Counted from the first letter of the stretch, positions 1 to 13,226 are shown. The stretch: DNA of 41,390 bases from Darksidea phi (GCA_030770425.1 JASJFT010000308.1:1-41390), one strand, 5' to 3'. Notes: generated by a model not told the origin, from the letters alone. Numbers and translations are program-made.

Positions 1-1680
1 TTATAAAAACTCCCCTATAATAGTATAGTTACGTAATATAGCTTTTCCTTAGAAAAAAAAAAAAAAAAAAAAAAAAATTCTTAAAGTCGATTTTCTTATT
101 AAAATTATTATAGAAAGTATTCGGATAGTTCTTAAACTTCTATTATTCCTTTTAATAGAGAACTATAATTTTCTATAAAGAGATATTTATTACTAATATT
201 ATAATCTAGAAGACTATAGCCTTAGGTAGTTATATTAGTTTAGAATATTACTTTATATAATAAATAAGATAATTATAAAATTATAAAATCTAGTTTTTTA
301 ACTAAAATAAGCTTTATTTATTCTAGTATTAAGTATTCTAAGACTTATTATCTTCTAAAATTTATATTTTACTAATAGATATTTATAGACGTTTTACGGC
401 CTCTACTATATTAGAGAATTAAAATTAATATTCTTTTTTACTTATTTCTCCCTAGATTATAACTATTATATTAAGTTATTAGATATTATCTTAACTTTAA
501 TATACTTAATTACTATACTTCTATTCTACTACTTAAAAAATTCCTTTTAATAATCTATTTATAGGTCTACCTTATATAGCTATAGCTAGTTAAGAATAAG
601 ATTATAGTTATTTATAGGGGTAGTCTAAAATACTTAAAAATCTATTATTCTTATTATATCTTAAGAATCTTATATTATTATTATAATAATATATAGCTCT
701 TCTAAATATAGTAGTATATTAAAGATTTAATATATTTATAACTTTATATATAATAATATCTTAAAGAGATTCTACTATAGTATAAAATCCTTTTTAATAA
801 TATTTAAGTTTAATTCTATATTAAAAAGGTTCTAAGCCTATATTAGAATATTTATAAAAAGATATATTTTTATATTACTAGTAATCTATAAGGATTTACT
901 ATTAGTATTTAGCTCTAGTAGTATTATAGTAATATTAATAACTAAGGTTTATCTTTTTTTAAGAATAAATTAGCTTTCTCTTCTTAAATTTTATCTAATC
1001 TATTATTACCTTTAAAGTAATACTTTTAATAGTTTTTCTTTTAATTAGTTTTAAATTAGGATATTAATATTATACTCTTAGAGTATAATAGGGTTCTTAA
1101 TAGAGATTATTTAGTATTACTCTACTAAGAGGGCTTTTAATCTTATTTCTTCTAATTAGAATTACTTAAAGTTACTAAAGATATAGTATACTTTCTACTT
1201 ATAATTAAATTAGGACTAGAAACCTTTACGAGAGTAACTAGTATAAAAATAAAGTATATTACTATCTTTATATTCTATAAGATATATTTAAACTATATCT
1301 AAGTTTATATATTTTTAAGCTAGCTACTCTTTTATATCTTATAATATAAAGATTCTAAGTACTTATTTTATATTATAGATATCTTTAATATATTAAGACT
1401 TATATTACTACTAAAAGGTTTTACCTTTAAAATAGCTTCGCGAGTTATAAAATAGTTAAAGAAGAAATTAAAGTTATTATTTTAGTACTATTTAATATTC
1501 TAAAATTTAAAATAGTTATTAAATTTTATTAGAATAGAGTTCTTTATAAGGTTCTTAAGCTTTATCTATAATTAAAGCTATATAATAACTTTACTATTAT
1601 TAATAGCTTAGTTTAATAGATCGTAATATATATTATTCTTAATAAATATTATAACTTATATAGTATACTTAAGGATATTA
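1..1680 (-). mobile_element. Ty3/Gypsy fragment C1 (G-II family), gag-protease side, partial
   Basis: This is a heavily RIP-mutated copy of the stretch that in G-II lies upstream of reverse transcriptase (11990-13221 continuing at 26204-26609). The two copies align over about 1.6 kb, for example around 1250-1300 against 13205-13221 plus 26204-26220. The reverse transcriptase of C1 would lie left of position 1. Similarity to G-II stops at about 1680, where a different sequence starts. I read that as the insertion point of G-III. C1 has lost more C and G than G-II, including at CpG sites, as expected of the oldest layer. The minus strand carries a broken frame that I assign to gag/protease from its position only, since no zinc knuckle or protease motif is legible. 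Confidence 0.7.
53..77. repeat. 25-bp poly-A run inside C1
   Basis: There are 25 consecutive A residues. The flanks on both sides resemble the corresponding G-II sequence near 11960-12000, so the run looks like an expansion or small insertion inside C1, not the tail of a LINE. Confidence 0.7.
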
Positions 1681-1868
1681 TAATATATAGGTATATTAGA
1701 AATAGGGTAGTAGAGCTTATAACTCGTAGTTAGAGGAGTAGAAGAGGGAAAGTTAATAGAATAGACGGCTAAAAATTAGTTAAATTAAACTATTTCCTCT
1801 ATCTACTATATAATAGAATAGATAATAAACTCTAGTTAAAGATACTTCTAGATAATAGCTCTTCGAAG

Positions 1869-3960
1869 CCTAGTCTAACGTTTCGCCGCTTACCTAAGCC
1901 TTCGACGCTTAATTAAGAGGCTCCCTTTACTACTATATTATATTTTCCTTTCTAATTAAAAGAGCTTAACCCCCTTAAGCTTTACTACCCGATTAAGTAA
2001 CTTTATATAATACTAATACGTTATTAATAGTAAACCTTACTACTAGTCTATTAAGAATCCTTCTTTAAGTAATCTCTACCTTTAAACGATCTTAAGAAGT
2101 TATTAATAAACCTTTTATTTTCTTCTTTCTTTATAAATAGGCTATAGTCTAATCTTAATACGCCTCTCTCTCTAGAATCTTTAATAGTAAGTTAGTATAA
2201 TTATAAAGATAAGCTTTCTCTAACTAGTCTAATATATTATTATAAAACTAATTAGTTTCTAACTTAGTTCTAGCTTTTTAATAGGCTTCTTTACCTCTAT
2301 ATAGCTCTTAAACTCTTATCTAGTAACTTTATAATAATATCTATAGGTAAGTCTTTAAATACTCTTATTTTAACTTCTTTATAACTAGTAACTAACTAAA
2401 ATATATATAAAAGGTCTCTTCTAATACTCTCTCGGATTTTTTAATCTTCTTCTTATAACTACTTATCTTATCTATTAGCCTAATAGTCTTTTAAGCCTTT
2501 AGCTTCTTAATCTTTAAGCCTCTTACTTCTCCTTCTAGTTATATCTAGTAAGGGCGTTACTATCGACCTATCTATAGGTAGTACTACTATAGATACCTTT
2601 AGTAGTAGTAGTAGTAGCTAATATCCTTCTAACTAGCCTCTAGGAGGTAGAAAAGACGACTAAAAATTAAAGCTCTACGACTATTCTTTAATAATAACTA
2701 ATACTACTATTCTAGAGTAGCGTAAGTTTTCTCTCTTTCTAATTAGTTATTATCTATACTAATTTATTAATAGTAACTCTATAGGTTAATTAAATTATTA
2801 ATTAAGCTTTTTAGATTAACTTTAACTAGTATCTTTATAATATTAAGTATCGAGATATCTTTCTAGAAGTTATTCTACGTATTAATACTATCTAGTATAT
2901 AATTTAGTATAATCTTATTATTATTTATAATTCTAACTTTCTTATAAAGGATAGTATAATTATTTATAACTTCTTTAGCTTAAGGACTTAGAGGAGTTTC
3001 TATTTATAGAATATTTAGATTAGTATATACTATTACGCGTTTTAGATCTAAGATTATAATAGTAAAGTTAGTCTAATCTATAATTAGTATACTAACCTAA
3101 AGACTAGTAAGATCTAGGCTAGCTACTAATAGATATATTAGAATAATTAGTTAATAGTCTAAGGATTTTATACTAACTATATAGTTAATAGAAATTTAAG
3201 ATTCTACTTTATATTCTATAAGTTATTTTTAATTTCCTTCTCTTATCTTTACCTATTAATCTATTAGACTAGATAGTATTAGTACTATATACCTACTTAC
3301 TAAGATCGATCCTAGTAATATTATAGATCTAAGTAAGATATAACTATATTACTCTTTCTCTTAAGCTTTTTTAACTAGCTCTTATACTAGTAGCTCTTCT
3401 TTAAACTCTTAACTAGACTCTTAATTAAACTTTCTTTTAAGTTCTTCTTTATACTACTCTATAATCTAGTTTCTTAATAAGTTTATTAGGGCTAAGTCGA
3501 TTAAGCTATACTTCTATCTTTAGTCTTCTAGCTATTCTTAATAATTATTTAGATTTAAGTAGGATGGCTTTAGTAATATTAAGTAAGAGTAGTACGAACT
3601 AATTAAATATTAATATTAGTAATATAAGCTCTAAGTATAGTATAAGTACTAAAATTAGTATTAAAGTAATTCTTTAACTTAGCTATTATCCCTAAATTCT
3701 AATTACCTATATATCTAATTTAATCTATTTACTATAACTTATACTACTAATAAGGTATTAGAGAATTCTAATATATTAATAATTCTTTATTAGTTATCTA
3801 AGGATAAGGGTAAGAATAAAGATAAGAATAAGAGTTCTAAGAATATCTATTATAGCGACCGTAGTAGTAATAAAGGCTATAATAGTAGTAATAATACTAC
3901 TACTACTTAGGTTATATAAGTTTCCTAGATTTTACTTCTTTAATTAGTAATTAGCTCTTA
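1869..3960 (+). pseudogene. Weak plus-strand coding signal downstream of the G-III pol (unassigned)
   Basis: I do not recognise a family here. On the plus strand, codons in phase with 1869 run to about 2760 with roughly 9% stops. A second phase (in register with 2819) continues to about 3960 and ends in a Lys/Asn/Ser-rich segment (about 3796-3850, reading KDKGKNKDKNKSSKN) and a run of Thr. Almost all stops are TAA/TAG, as expected from CAA/CAG after RIP. It faces the G-III pol frame tail to tail. It could be an antisense gene of G-III, the gag of an unrelated plus-strand element, or partly chance. The strand bias is modest: the opposite strand of the same codons has about 11-13% stops. Confidence 0.3.
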
Positions 3961-4129
3961 ATTCTTCTCTTTATAGCTTCTTATATTTAGCTTCTAATAT
4001 CTTTATATAGCCTTTAGACTTCTATAGACTAGTTTATAATTTTTAAAATCTTACTTTCTAATCTATTTTTTTCTTATTACTAATAATCCTTCTCTACTAG
4101 GTCTATAATAATAATAATAGGAAATAAAA

Positions 4130-6172
4130 ATTAGAAAATTAAAATAAATAAATAGTCCTAATTATAGCTTAGGATCTACGATTCCTTCTTAACTAATATT
4201 AACCGTCTTTTAGTTAATTACTCTTTATTACTACTCCCTAATTCGCTACTAGTTACTTAATATTCTATCTCTTTAACCTCTAGTCTAGTAATAGCTTATT
4301 AAATAATAACTTTTAGTAATAGAGCTTATCTTTATATTAAGGGTACTTTTATTATAGGGAATTTTACTCGATTAGTCTACGCTTATATTATTAGGTAGTC
4401 TTTATTTAGTTCTTTAACCTCTTTATACCTTAAAACTCTTAATATTAAATAATAATTATTAATTAGTAGGTTCTCTTTAATTAGCTTTAGTCTACTTCGT
4501 ATTTCTATTATCTTATTATTAAAATTCTTCTAATAAAATTACTTTAACTAATTACTATATATAGTATAAGTAAATAGAGTTCTATTAAGCTTTATAAGTC
4601 TATAGTATAAGTACTCTACTTTAATCTCTATTATATAATAAGGTCCTAGCTACCTATTATTAAACTTCTACTTTACTAATTAATTATTAGCTCTAATAAT
4701 ATTCTAAATAAGAACTAAATCTCTAGCTACTAGGTTACTCTAATTATCTTTTACTTAATCCTATTAATTAGCTATCTTAAGCCTATACTACTAGGTATAA
4801 CTAATTACTTCTACTAGCTTCTTATCCTTCTACTTAAGTTATTTTACTTAGAGTATAAGTAAATTAGAGGTTAAAACTACCTTATTTTATAGGAGTATCT
4901 ACTACGATTTTAGACTAAGTTCGATTAGTAGAATAGGCTAAATCTTTATTACTAGCTTAGCTAATATATATCTAGTTAAACGTCGAACTATTACTCTATT
5001 AATTTATAGTACTAATAGTAGGTTCTCTAACTAGTAATCTAGTAGCTTTACTAGTATAATAACTAGTAGTTAATAATCTTATTTAATTAAACCCTATACT
5101 TTTAAATTATAGGAAGAAGTCTAGATCCTATATATTCTATAGTACTTAGCTAATACTTTAATTACTAACTTATTCTTAGACCCTCTATTAATACTTAGTT
5201 AGGAGAACGCTTTCTATTAGTAAATAATATTCTAGTAGATAAACTTTATAATATTTTTAAATATAGTATCCTTTAGAGCTCTAGCTTTAATCTATTTTAA
5301 TAGATATTCGTACGTAATTATAAGAAATTAAACTCCTCCTTTACTAATAGATATATAGATAATATTAATAGTCTATTAATTCTATATAACTCTAGAATTA
5401 CTAATCTTAAGTATTTCTTCTATTCTATTATCTTACTTTTATTAATACTTAAGGTAGCTTCGAAGTTCTTTTACTACTATTTAAAACTAGTTCTTTTACT
5501 AAAATTAATACTAAATTATTATAAATATTTCTTAAATACCCTAATAGTATAGTACTTAATAAACTTTCTATACTAAAGTCTTCTAAATATTAGGATTATT
5601 AACTACCTATTAGATAGCTAGATTCTAGGTTAATTTCTTAAAAAGATAGCTATCTTTTATAAAGAAGGTTTATATTATCTTTATTTAATTCCTTTTCTTA
5701 CTTCTTAATAGTCTATTAGGCTTATATACTATATATAGGAAGTAAGTAATCTCTTTTAATTTATTTAAATAGTTATTATTAAAGATTCTAGAATTAGTAA
5801 TAAAGAAGACTTCTACTAATTTATTATATTTATTAATAATATAGTCTATAAATAGCTTTAAATCTTCCTCTTCTTTCTAGGGTTAGACCTATCCTTTTAG
5901 TTAAGAATATCTTAATAAGGTATTAGTAATTATATTCTTCTTCCTAGGCCTATATTATATTTTAAAGTTCTAGAGTAGAATTATAGCTAGTTACTAATTT
6001 ATTACTAACCTAAGAAGATTAGTAGATAATTAATTAAACTATATAATTAAGGTACTAATATTTATCTTAATAGTAAATTAGGTACTATAAAGATATAAAC
6101 TAAACTTCTTTAATATTTAGAGTACTACCTTATATTTTAACTTAGTAAAGTACTACTTTAATTTAGTCTTAG
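4130..6172 (-). pseudogene. G-III pol pseudogene, RNase H (second half) and integrase
   Basis: Read leftwards from 6172, the minus strand gives RNase H remnants (YFTKLKYKVVL near 6130-6165, then a YRPGKKNIVTDAL-like end near 5930, where the R of YRP survives). Integrase follows. At about 4660-4540 the C-terminal motif reads RWLGPYYIIEIKVEYLYYRL and leads into an NRLKRFY-like stretch, the conserved integrase tail of one fungal Gypsy lineage. No chromodomain is visible after it. The frame fades near 4130. Many stops sit where Gln or Trp codons would be expected. The N-terminal part of pol lies at 35097-36843. Confidence 0.65.
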
Positions 6173-6358
6173 TATAAGGTACGTATAGATAGATAGATAT
6201 AGAAATACTAAGATAGTAAAAGGGTTATATTCGGATAGAGATAAGATAAATTCTTAAGAAGACGTAATAGTAGGATATAGGACTATATAGGGTCCGGTAC
6301 GTAACTATAGCTAGATCGATAATAATCTAGGAGTCCTCTAGTAGAAGTAGATATAATA
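6173..6358 (-). repeat. G-II 3' LTR (186 bp)
   Basis: It aligns without gaps to 34911-35096 and differs mainly by transitions. It begins TATAAGGTACG and ends ATAATA; RIP has changed the expected TG and CA termini to TA. It abuts the polypurine tract on its right. Confidence 0.85.
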
Positions 6359-6360
6359 TA

Positions 6361-6374
6361 GCCTCCCCCTTTTC
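6361..6374 (-). other. G-II polypurine tract
   Basis: On the minus strand this reads GAAAAGGGGGAGGC, directly upstream of the left LTR. A purine run here is the expected plus-strand DNA primer of an LTR element and fixes the orientation as minus. Confidence 0.75.
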
Positions 6375-8578
6375 TAAAGGCCGTCCCGGTCCTTATAGAG
6401 AGTTATTTACTACGACGTATTCTATTAGTCTTCTTACTTTCTTTAGAAAAGTTTATCTAAGTATCTATACTCCCGAAAAACCTTATTTCTAAGGAAAAAA
6501 TAATTTTATAGAGAAGATCTTTTAGGTATTTAATATCTATATTATATCCTACCGCCTTAATAGGGGATTTTCGTAGTCTTTTCGACCTCGTAGCTCTTAA
6601 CCCTAATTTTATAATATATAGTTAGTTTAATTAAAAAGTATATATAACTTAAGTATTAGTCTATTATCGACGTATATTTATAACTTTTATTTATTACTAT
6701 TATAACTTATAGTCTATACGTATTCTTATAGATCCTTATACTAGTAGTAATAATATTATTACTCCCCTTATAAATAATTTTTAGTAACTTCTATTTAGTA
6801 GATATTTACTATCTTTATATAAGAGCTATTTACTAAGTATAATCTCTATAGTTATTCTACTTACTTATAATACCTTCGTAAAGGCTTTAGGACTAGTCTA
6901 GACTCTATTTAATTTAGTTTTAATATCTATTATAATAGTATAACCCGGTAGTACTTAGTAATTACTAGCTATTACCTATTATAACTTATAATTATATTAA
7001 ATTACTCGTTTATCTATAGCTCTTCTAGTAAGAGAAATTCCGTTTATATCTTTATAAATATTTATTTAAGAGATAATAAATTATTATATACTATATCTCT
7101 TTAGACGCCTTTATTTCTATATTTTAGACTCTTACTAGTAAGTATCTAGGATACTATTAGCTTAAATATAGAACGGTCTCTCTTAGTATAAGTATAAGAA
7201 GGTATATCTACTCTTAGATTTCTCTACTTTATTTCTTAATACTCTTAAGATCCTACCTCTTATTATAATTACCTCTATTAACTAGTATAGTAATACTACT
7301 CTTCTTAAGTATATCTATACTCTTCCTATCTATCTAGAACCTTAGCCTCCCCTCGTACGCTATTAGTATATAAATTACCTTCTTTAGTTTATATAGAAGT
7401 TTAATATAACTAAACTCTATTAGATTACTTTAAGTAACTAGTATTAGAAGGCTAATATCTATACTACCTATAATAGGTATAAAGCTTACTATTAAACCTA
7501 CTTAATAGTATATATTAGTTCTCCCTTCTTCCTACTAATATAGTTCTACTAATAATTCGTATAGGTTAAGCCTACTTTCTACTACTACTTTAACCTTCTT
7601 ACCTTTACTATTAAGCGTATCTAGTATTATAACGCCCGAGCTACTCGTAATAACGAGGATATAGATTCTAATATACTTAAGAAGGTTTAGTAGAATATAT
7701 AGTCCTATACTTTTAATATTAATACTAGTTAGAACTAGTATAAGACTAAGTAAAAGTATTTAATTAAGGATACTAGTAGTAAGGTAGAATTATACTAGGC
7801 TATAGCTATAGTATATAAGCTTAACTTTTAGCGCTATTAGGTATATTCTACTATTCTTCTAATAGCTTTCCGTACTAATTCCTCTAGTATAGGCTAGATA
7901 GTATTAGCTATCTAGTACCTACTAACTTTATAGCCTCTACTATCTATAAGGCTTACTTTATTAAGTATAACTTCTTAACTAGTATACCCCTTAGGGCTAC
8001 TAATCGTAAGTATTATTAATACTATTATAGCCCTAATATTTCTAATAGGAATATTATTAGTAGAGGTATAACGTCTATTACCCTATAGAAGGGGGCGCTA
8101 TAAAGCTCCTCTAGAAACTTCTTATTTAGTATATATAGCTTACTTAAGTCGCCCTTAGACTATATAGCGCTCGGCTAAGATTTCTAGTTTAAGGTATATA
8201 GATAAAATAAATACTTAAATTAAAAGTCTAGTTTTACTAATTACTTTCTAAGTATATATTCTTTTTAGATTTATAATCTATCTATTACTATAATATATAA
8301 AGGCTAGCCTTATTAAATTCTTTAAGCCGTAGCTTATTACTAAAGTAGATAACGTCCTTTCTTTAACTAATTACTTCGCTTATATAGTATCCCTTAAGCG
8401 AGGTCTTAAGGATACCTTTTAGCTAGATCTTTTAATTCTTTCTTTATATTAATATTACTTACGTAGTCTACCTCTTTAGGGCTTCTTACGTATATTATTA
8501 TCCTTCTATAAAGTTTATAATACTTCTCTAATAGCTTTTTACTTTAGACGACCTAATATTTAATTATCTAAATTCGTC
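6362..8578 (+). pseudogene. Long antisense low-stop frame in the 3' region of G-II
   Basis: I do not recognise a family. In codons starting at 6362 the plus strand runs about 735 codons with few stops near the ends: about 2% over 6362-6600 and about 7% over 8000-8578, against 13% and 18% on the opposite strand of the same codons. In the middle (about 7226-7960) neither strand is clearly better, so the frame may be two pieces or cover a sense-strand segment. All stops are TAA or TAG, as RIP makes from CAA/CAG. It starts next to the LTR and ends facing the chromodomain end of pol. No zinc, catalytic or membrane motif is legible. It could be a captured gene, an element-specific antisense gene or chance. 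Confidence 0.35.
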
Positions 8579-11500
8579 TAATATTCTATAAGAATCTTAT
8601 TATAATTATTAAGAGAGATCTTAAACTTCTATATACTATCCTTGTACGGCTAATCTAGCTACTTTATAAGAAAGAGCTTTTTATTATATACTATCTTATA
8701 TACGAGGATAGCTTTAACTTTATATTAATTACTATTATTAAGTTTTAGATATTATATAGGTCTAGGTCTAAAGTTTAAATCTTCTCTTAACTTTATTTAT
8801 TTCTCTAAGAGGGATATATAGAAGACGGGATATAGCTAGAATATTAATAGAGGTAGCTTAAACTAGTAGCTTAGCTTCCTATATTTAGTTTAAATAGTAA
8901 AGGATTCTAAGTACTTTATATCTAACTTCTTTAAAGGGTACTTAGTCTTAATATTAGTAGCCTTTAGGATTATCTTTTTACTAATAGTAAAATACTTACT
9001 CGTTCTTTTTAAGTTATACTAGTATTACTAGCTTTCTTAAGTATAGGTTAATATTTTTTAAATATTAGAAAACTATTATACTTAGCTAGTTAGAAAGTTA
9101 ACGACTCTCTAATATATATTTAGAGTCTTTTCGTCTATACTCTAGTTACTAAATAGTTAATAGAGCTAATACTTATCTTCTACGTCGTTAAAATCCTTAG
9201 ATTTAATATCTATTATAATCTTAATAGGGTATATACTATAACTTAAATAAATCTTAGAGTTATATACGTATTCTACTATTAGGAGTAGCTAATACTAGTT
9301 ATTTTACTAATAGTTTAGGTATATCTATAGGTATACTTTAAACTTCTAATTCTAATATTTAGTTTAGCTATCTATCTATAGGTAAAAGGCTATACTTATT
9401 CGTTATTTAACGTTAAAATAAAAATATACGTCTAACTAGAATTTACTAGTAAAGATAGAGCCCTAATTTAAGATTAGTAATAATAGAGGTCTAACCTTTA
9501 TAAATACTTCTATAAATAATAAATTAACTAATATATTTATAGTAATATTCTTTATTATAGATAAGTACCGGACTAGCTTTAAAAAGTAGTTAATAAGTAC
9601 TAGTACTATATTATAAACGTTACCCTTAGAATCCTTAAATTCTAGTAGATTAGTAATAAAGTCTAGGGAGTAATTATACTATAGCTTCTACGATAGAGAA
9701 ATTAGTTCTAGTAACCTCTATAGCTTATACCTTTATACTTTATTTATCTAGTATACTATATAGTCTTATACGTACGTATTAACCTCTACTTAAAGCTTTA
9801 GCTAATAATACTTTCTTTATAGAAGTTCGATAGTCTTATCTACTCTATAATAGTCTTCTAGGGGATTATTATAATTCCTCGTAAGAATAGCTTAACGAAG
9901 AGCTTTATTATTAGAAATCTATACTTTTCCTACTCTTTAAAGAATATCCTTTAGATCTATAATCTATAAAGACGTGTCCTTTTACTCTTCTTTACTTTTA
10001 GACTTTTATATATACTATATATTCTTATAATAGACTATATTATATTCCTATACTTCCCGAATATAGTCTAATAACGGCCTAAGGGTTTTCTAGCTAAAGG
10101 GTAAGTTATTATTTATAACTTTTAATAAAGATTTATATAATATAGAGGTAGAAAATACTTTATAATATTAAAGAAATATTAAAACTAGATCTAAGCCTTC
10201 TAATTATTCTTTAGGTTTATCGTCCCTATCTATAAATAGGTCGAGGTTAATAGATAATATATTATTAAAAACTAGTACTATACTAAAGGATTCTATAGTA
10301 GAATAATTTATATTATCTTTAAATATCTAATAGATTACTTATAGATTCTTATTAATAAGGTCGAGTTTATATACTATCTAATCTATAGTATATAGAGCTA
10401 TAGACTTCTAAAGTATCTATACCTAGAGTTTATTTTAGAGTATAGAAAGTATAATATTTCTTAGTATCCTTCTCTTTTTAAGCTAAAAGTCTTTAGCGTA
10501 ATTAGATCGTTATAATAGTACGTTAGCTAGATTCTCTATACTAGGCTTATATTTAATCTTAAAATTAAAATAAGTTAACTCTTTAGTCTAATATACTTAC
10601 TTAGATAAGAGTACTTTTATAGTTATAAAATATCTTAAATTATTATAGTTATATAATATACGGATAGTATCTAAAGTATACTTAAAATAGTATTACTACT
10701 ATCTAAAGATTTCTATAATAACGAATAACTCTTTATTATAAGTATTCTACTAAATCTATAATCTAGTAAACTTATAACTAAAGAATATAACCGGTTTCTA
10801 GTATTTTTCTATTAAAAGTACTATTATTTATAGCTATAATAGAATAGCTACTATAGTAAACTTAAAGATATTAGTAATAATTATTATAAATTTTACTAGA
10901 TTAAAGTACTAGAGGATAGGAGCTCTTATAAAGAGCTTATAGAGTATAAGAAATATATTATATATATCCTCTAGCTAAAACTAAAGGATATACTACTTTA
11001 TAAGACTCTTTTTAATCTTCTTTAACTTTCCTACTAATACGTTCTTACTAGAATCTTATTAGACTAGTATTAGATTCTATATAAAGATTATATATTCTAG
11101 AAGTAAATAAATAATATCTAAGTAGTTATATATAAACTATTAGTAAAAGTTTATAAATCTAAAAAATACTTAGATATCCTAATAGCTCTTAGGCTCTAGC
11201 TACTCTTTAATTATTTAGACTCGTATTAGGTCTATAACTATCCCGTAGAGGGTTACTATAAAGTCGAGAAACTCTACTAACTTTATAGAGAAGATATACT
11301 TTAAGATTTTATAATAGAGTCCCTAATTATATAATCTCTTAAGGACTTTATAAATATATTATTTATAGTCCTCCTTCTTCTTAAAGTATATAAGAATATT
11401 ATCTAAATAGACGATATATATTTTATCTAATAGACTATCTAAGACCCTATAAATATATGACTAAAACGTAGTAGATACGTTTATAAGACCGAATAGTATT

Positions 11501-11990
11501 ACTAGATATTTAAAATAGTTATAGTATATTTTAAATATTATCTTCTACTCGTTATTCTTCTTAATACGTAATTAATAATATATTTTATAGAGATTAAGTT
11601 TTATAAAGACCTTAACCCTAGATAGCTAATCTAGTATCTCGCTTATAAGGGGTATAAGGTAATAATTTTTAATTATTACCTTATTTAAATCCTTATAATT
11701 AATATATAATTAAAATATACTATTAACTTTAGATATAAAAAGTATTAGAGTCTCTACTAGGAACTTACTAGACCGAATCTACCTCTTCTCTAGAGAGTTA
11801 TTAAGATATTCCCTTAAAATTTTAAGTTCTCTTCTAGAGAGATTATAAATAGGTAGATTTAATAGTATCTTTTTCTTCTTAAAATTAATAGTATAATTAT
11901 ACTCTAAGTTAGGAGTAATTCTACCGACGAGCTTAAAACTAAAGTATTAAAGCTAATTATAAAGGTATTCTAGTACCTTTATAACTTCCT
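8560..11990 (-). pseudogene. G-II pol pseudogene: RT, RNase H, integrase, chromodomain
   Basis: Reading right to left: RT begins near 11870 (NLSRRELKILREYL), passes a DLNKV motif near 11690 and a catalytic YLDNIL at about 11390-11420, where YLDD has lost an Asp to Asn. RNase H includes NKELFVIIEIF near 10710-10745. The integrase HHCC region lies near 9800-9895 (NPLEDYYRVDKTIELL, one His now Tyr), followed by DFITNLLEF near 9660 and a GSIFTS-like stretch near 9450. The GPF/Y end (YPVFYISLLEK) is near 8800-8845. A chromodomain follows at about 8590-8770 (VYNKKLFLIK, stop at a Trp site, LD, stop at a Trp site, PYKDSI). The domain order is that of a chromovirus. Many in-frame stops make it non-functional. 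Confidence 0.85.
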
Positions 11991-13221
11991 TAGAGTTAAT
12001 TTTCTTATTAGAATTATTATAGAAAGTATCTAGATAGTTTTTAAACTTCTATCGTCCTTTTTAATAAAGAGCCGCGACTCTTTATAGAGGGATATTTATT
12101 ACTAATACTATAACCTAGGAGACTATAGCCTTAAGTAGCTATACTAATTTAGGATATTACTTTATATAGTAGATAAGGTAATTATAGAATTATAAAGTCT
12201 AATTTTTTAACTAGAGTAGATTCTACTTATTTTAGTATTAAGTATCTTAAGGCTTATTATCCTCTAGGGTTTATATCTCGTTAATAGATATCTATAAACG
12301 TTCTACGGCCTCTACTATATTAGAGAATTAGAGTTAATACTCTTTCTTACTTATAAGTAATCGAGTATAAAAGCTTCCTAGGTATAGTATATATACTTTC
12401 TCTCTAGATTATAGCTATTATATTAAGTTATTAAATATTACTTTAACTTTAATATACTCGGCTATTATACTCCTATTCTACTACTTAAAAGATCTCTTTT
12501 AATAATCTACTTAAGGGTCTACCTCGTATAGCTATAGCTAGTCGAGGATAAAGTTATAGCTATTTATAAAGATAGTTTAAAATATCTAAGAACCTATTAT
12601 TCTTATTATATTCTAAGAATTCTATATTATTATTATAATAACGTATAGCTCTTCTAAATATAGTAGTATACTAGAGACTTAATATATTTATAATTTTATA
12701 CGTAATAATGTCTTAAGAAGGTTCTACTATAATATAAGGTCCTTCTTAATAATATTTAAGTCTAATCCTATATTAAAAAGATTCTAGGCCTATATTAAAA
12801 TATCTATAGAAAGGTATATCCTTATATTACTAGTAATCTATAAGGATTTACTATTAGTATTTAACCCTAGTAGTATTATAGTAATATTAGTAACTAGAGC
12901 TTATCTTTTTTTAAAAATAAGTTATCTTTCTCTTTTTAAGTTTTATCTAATCTATTATCGCCTTTAGAGTAATACTTCTAATAGTTCTTCTTTTAATTAG
13001 TCTCTAATTAGAACGTTAATACTATACTCTTAGAACGTAATAGAGTTCTTAATAGAGACTATCTAGTATAATCCTATTAAGAGGGCTTTTAATTCTATTT
13101 CTTCTAGCTAGAATTACTTAAAGTTATTAAAGATACGATATACTTTCTACTTATAATTAAATTAGGGCCGGAAACCTTTAGAAGAGTAGCTAGTATAGGG
13201 ATAGAGTATACTACTATCTCT
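11991..13221 (-). pseudogene. G-II gag/protease region, left part
   Basis: This is the stretch upstream of RT on the minus strand, collinear with C1 (about 85-1260). It is cut at 13222-13226 by the Copia insertion and resumes at 26204. It should hold protease and the end of gag by position, but RIP leaves no active-site motif I can trust. It retains more CpG than C1 (for example near 12070), so it is younger or less mutated. Confidence 0.55.
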
Positions 13222-13226
13222 ATATT

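Larger units (their letters stand above)
1681..6172 (-). mobile_element. Ty3/Gypsy element G-III, 3' part (left of the G-II insertion)
   Basis: The minus strand carries the second half of RNase H (about 6000-6170), integrase, and a GPF/Y-type integrase C-terminus (about 4300-4680). The 5' part of the same element is at 35097-36843. Removing G-II with one target-site copy restores a single RNase H frame across the gap, which shows that both pieces belong together. The left boundary at 1681 is inferred from where C1 loses similarity to G-II. The second LTR would be outside the window, so no LTR of G-III can be confirmed. The piece 1681-1868 has no legible coding and may include LTR sequence. 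Confidence 0.65.

Noticed and set aside
53..77. Poly-A run as the tail of a LINE or processed gene copy
   Set aside because: Sequence on both sides appears to continue the same Gypsy element; no ORF, duplication or LINE domain adjoins it.
1..1680. C1 and its G-II counterpart as a pair of very long LTRs
   Set aside because: The shared sequence lies directly upstream of RT in G-II, and real 186-bp LTRs were found at the G-II ends.
6172..6173. Host genes or effector-like genes within the AT-rich block
   Set aside because: Every stretch with readable coding signal belongs to a retroelement or to an unassigned frame within one; no intron-containing host gene was seen.
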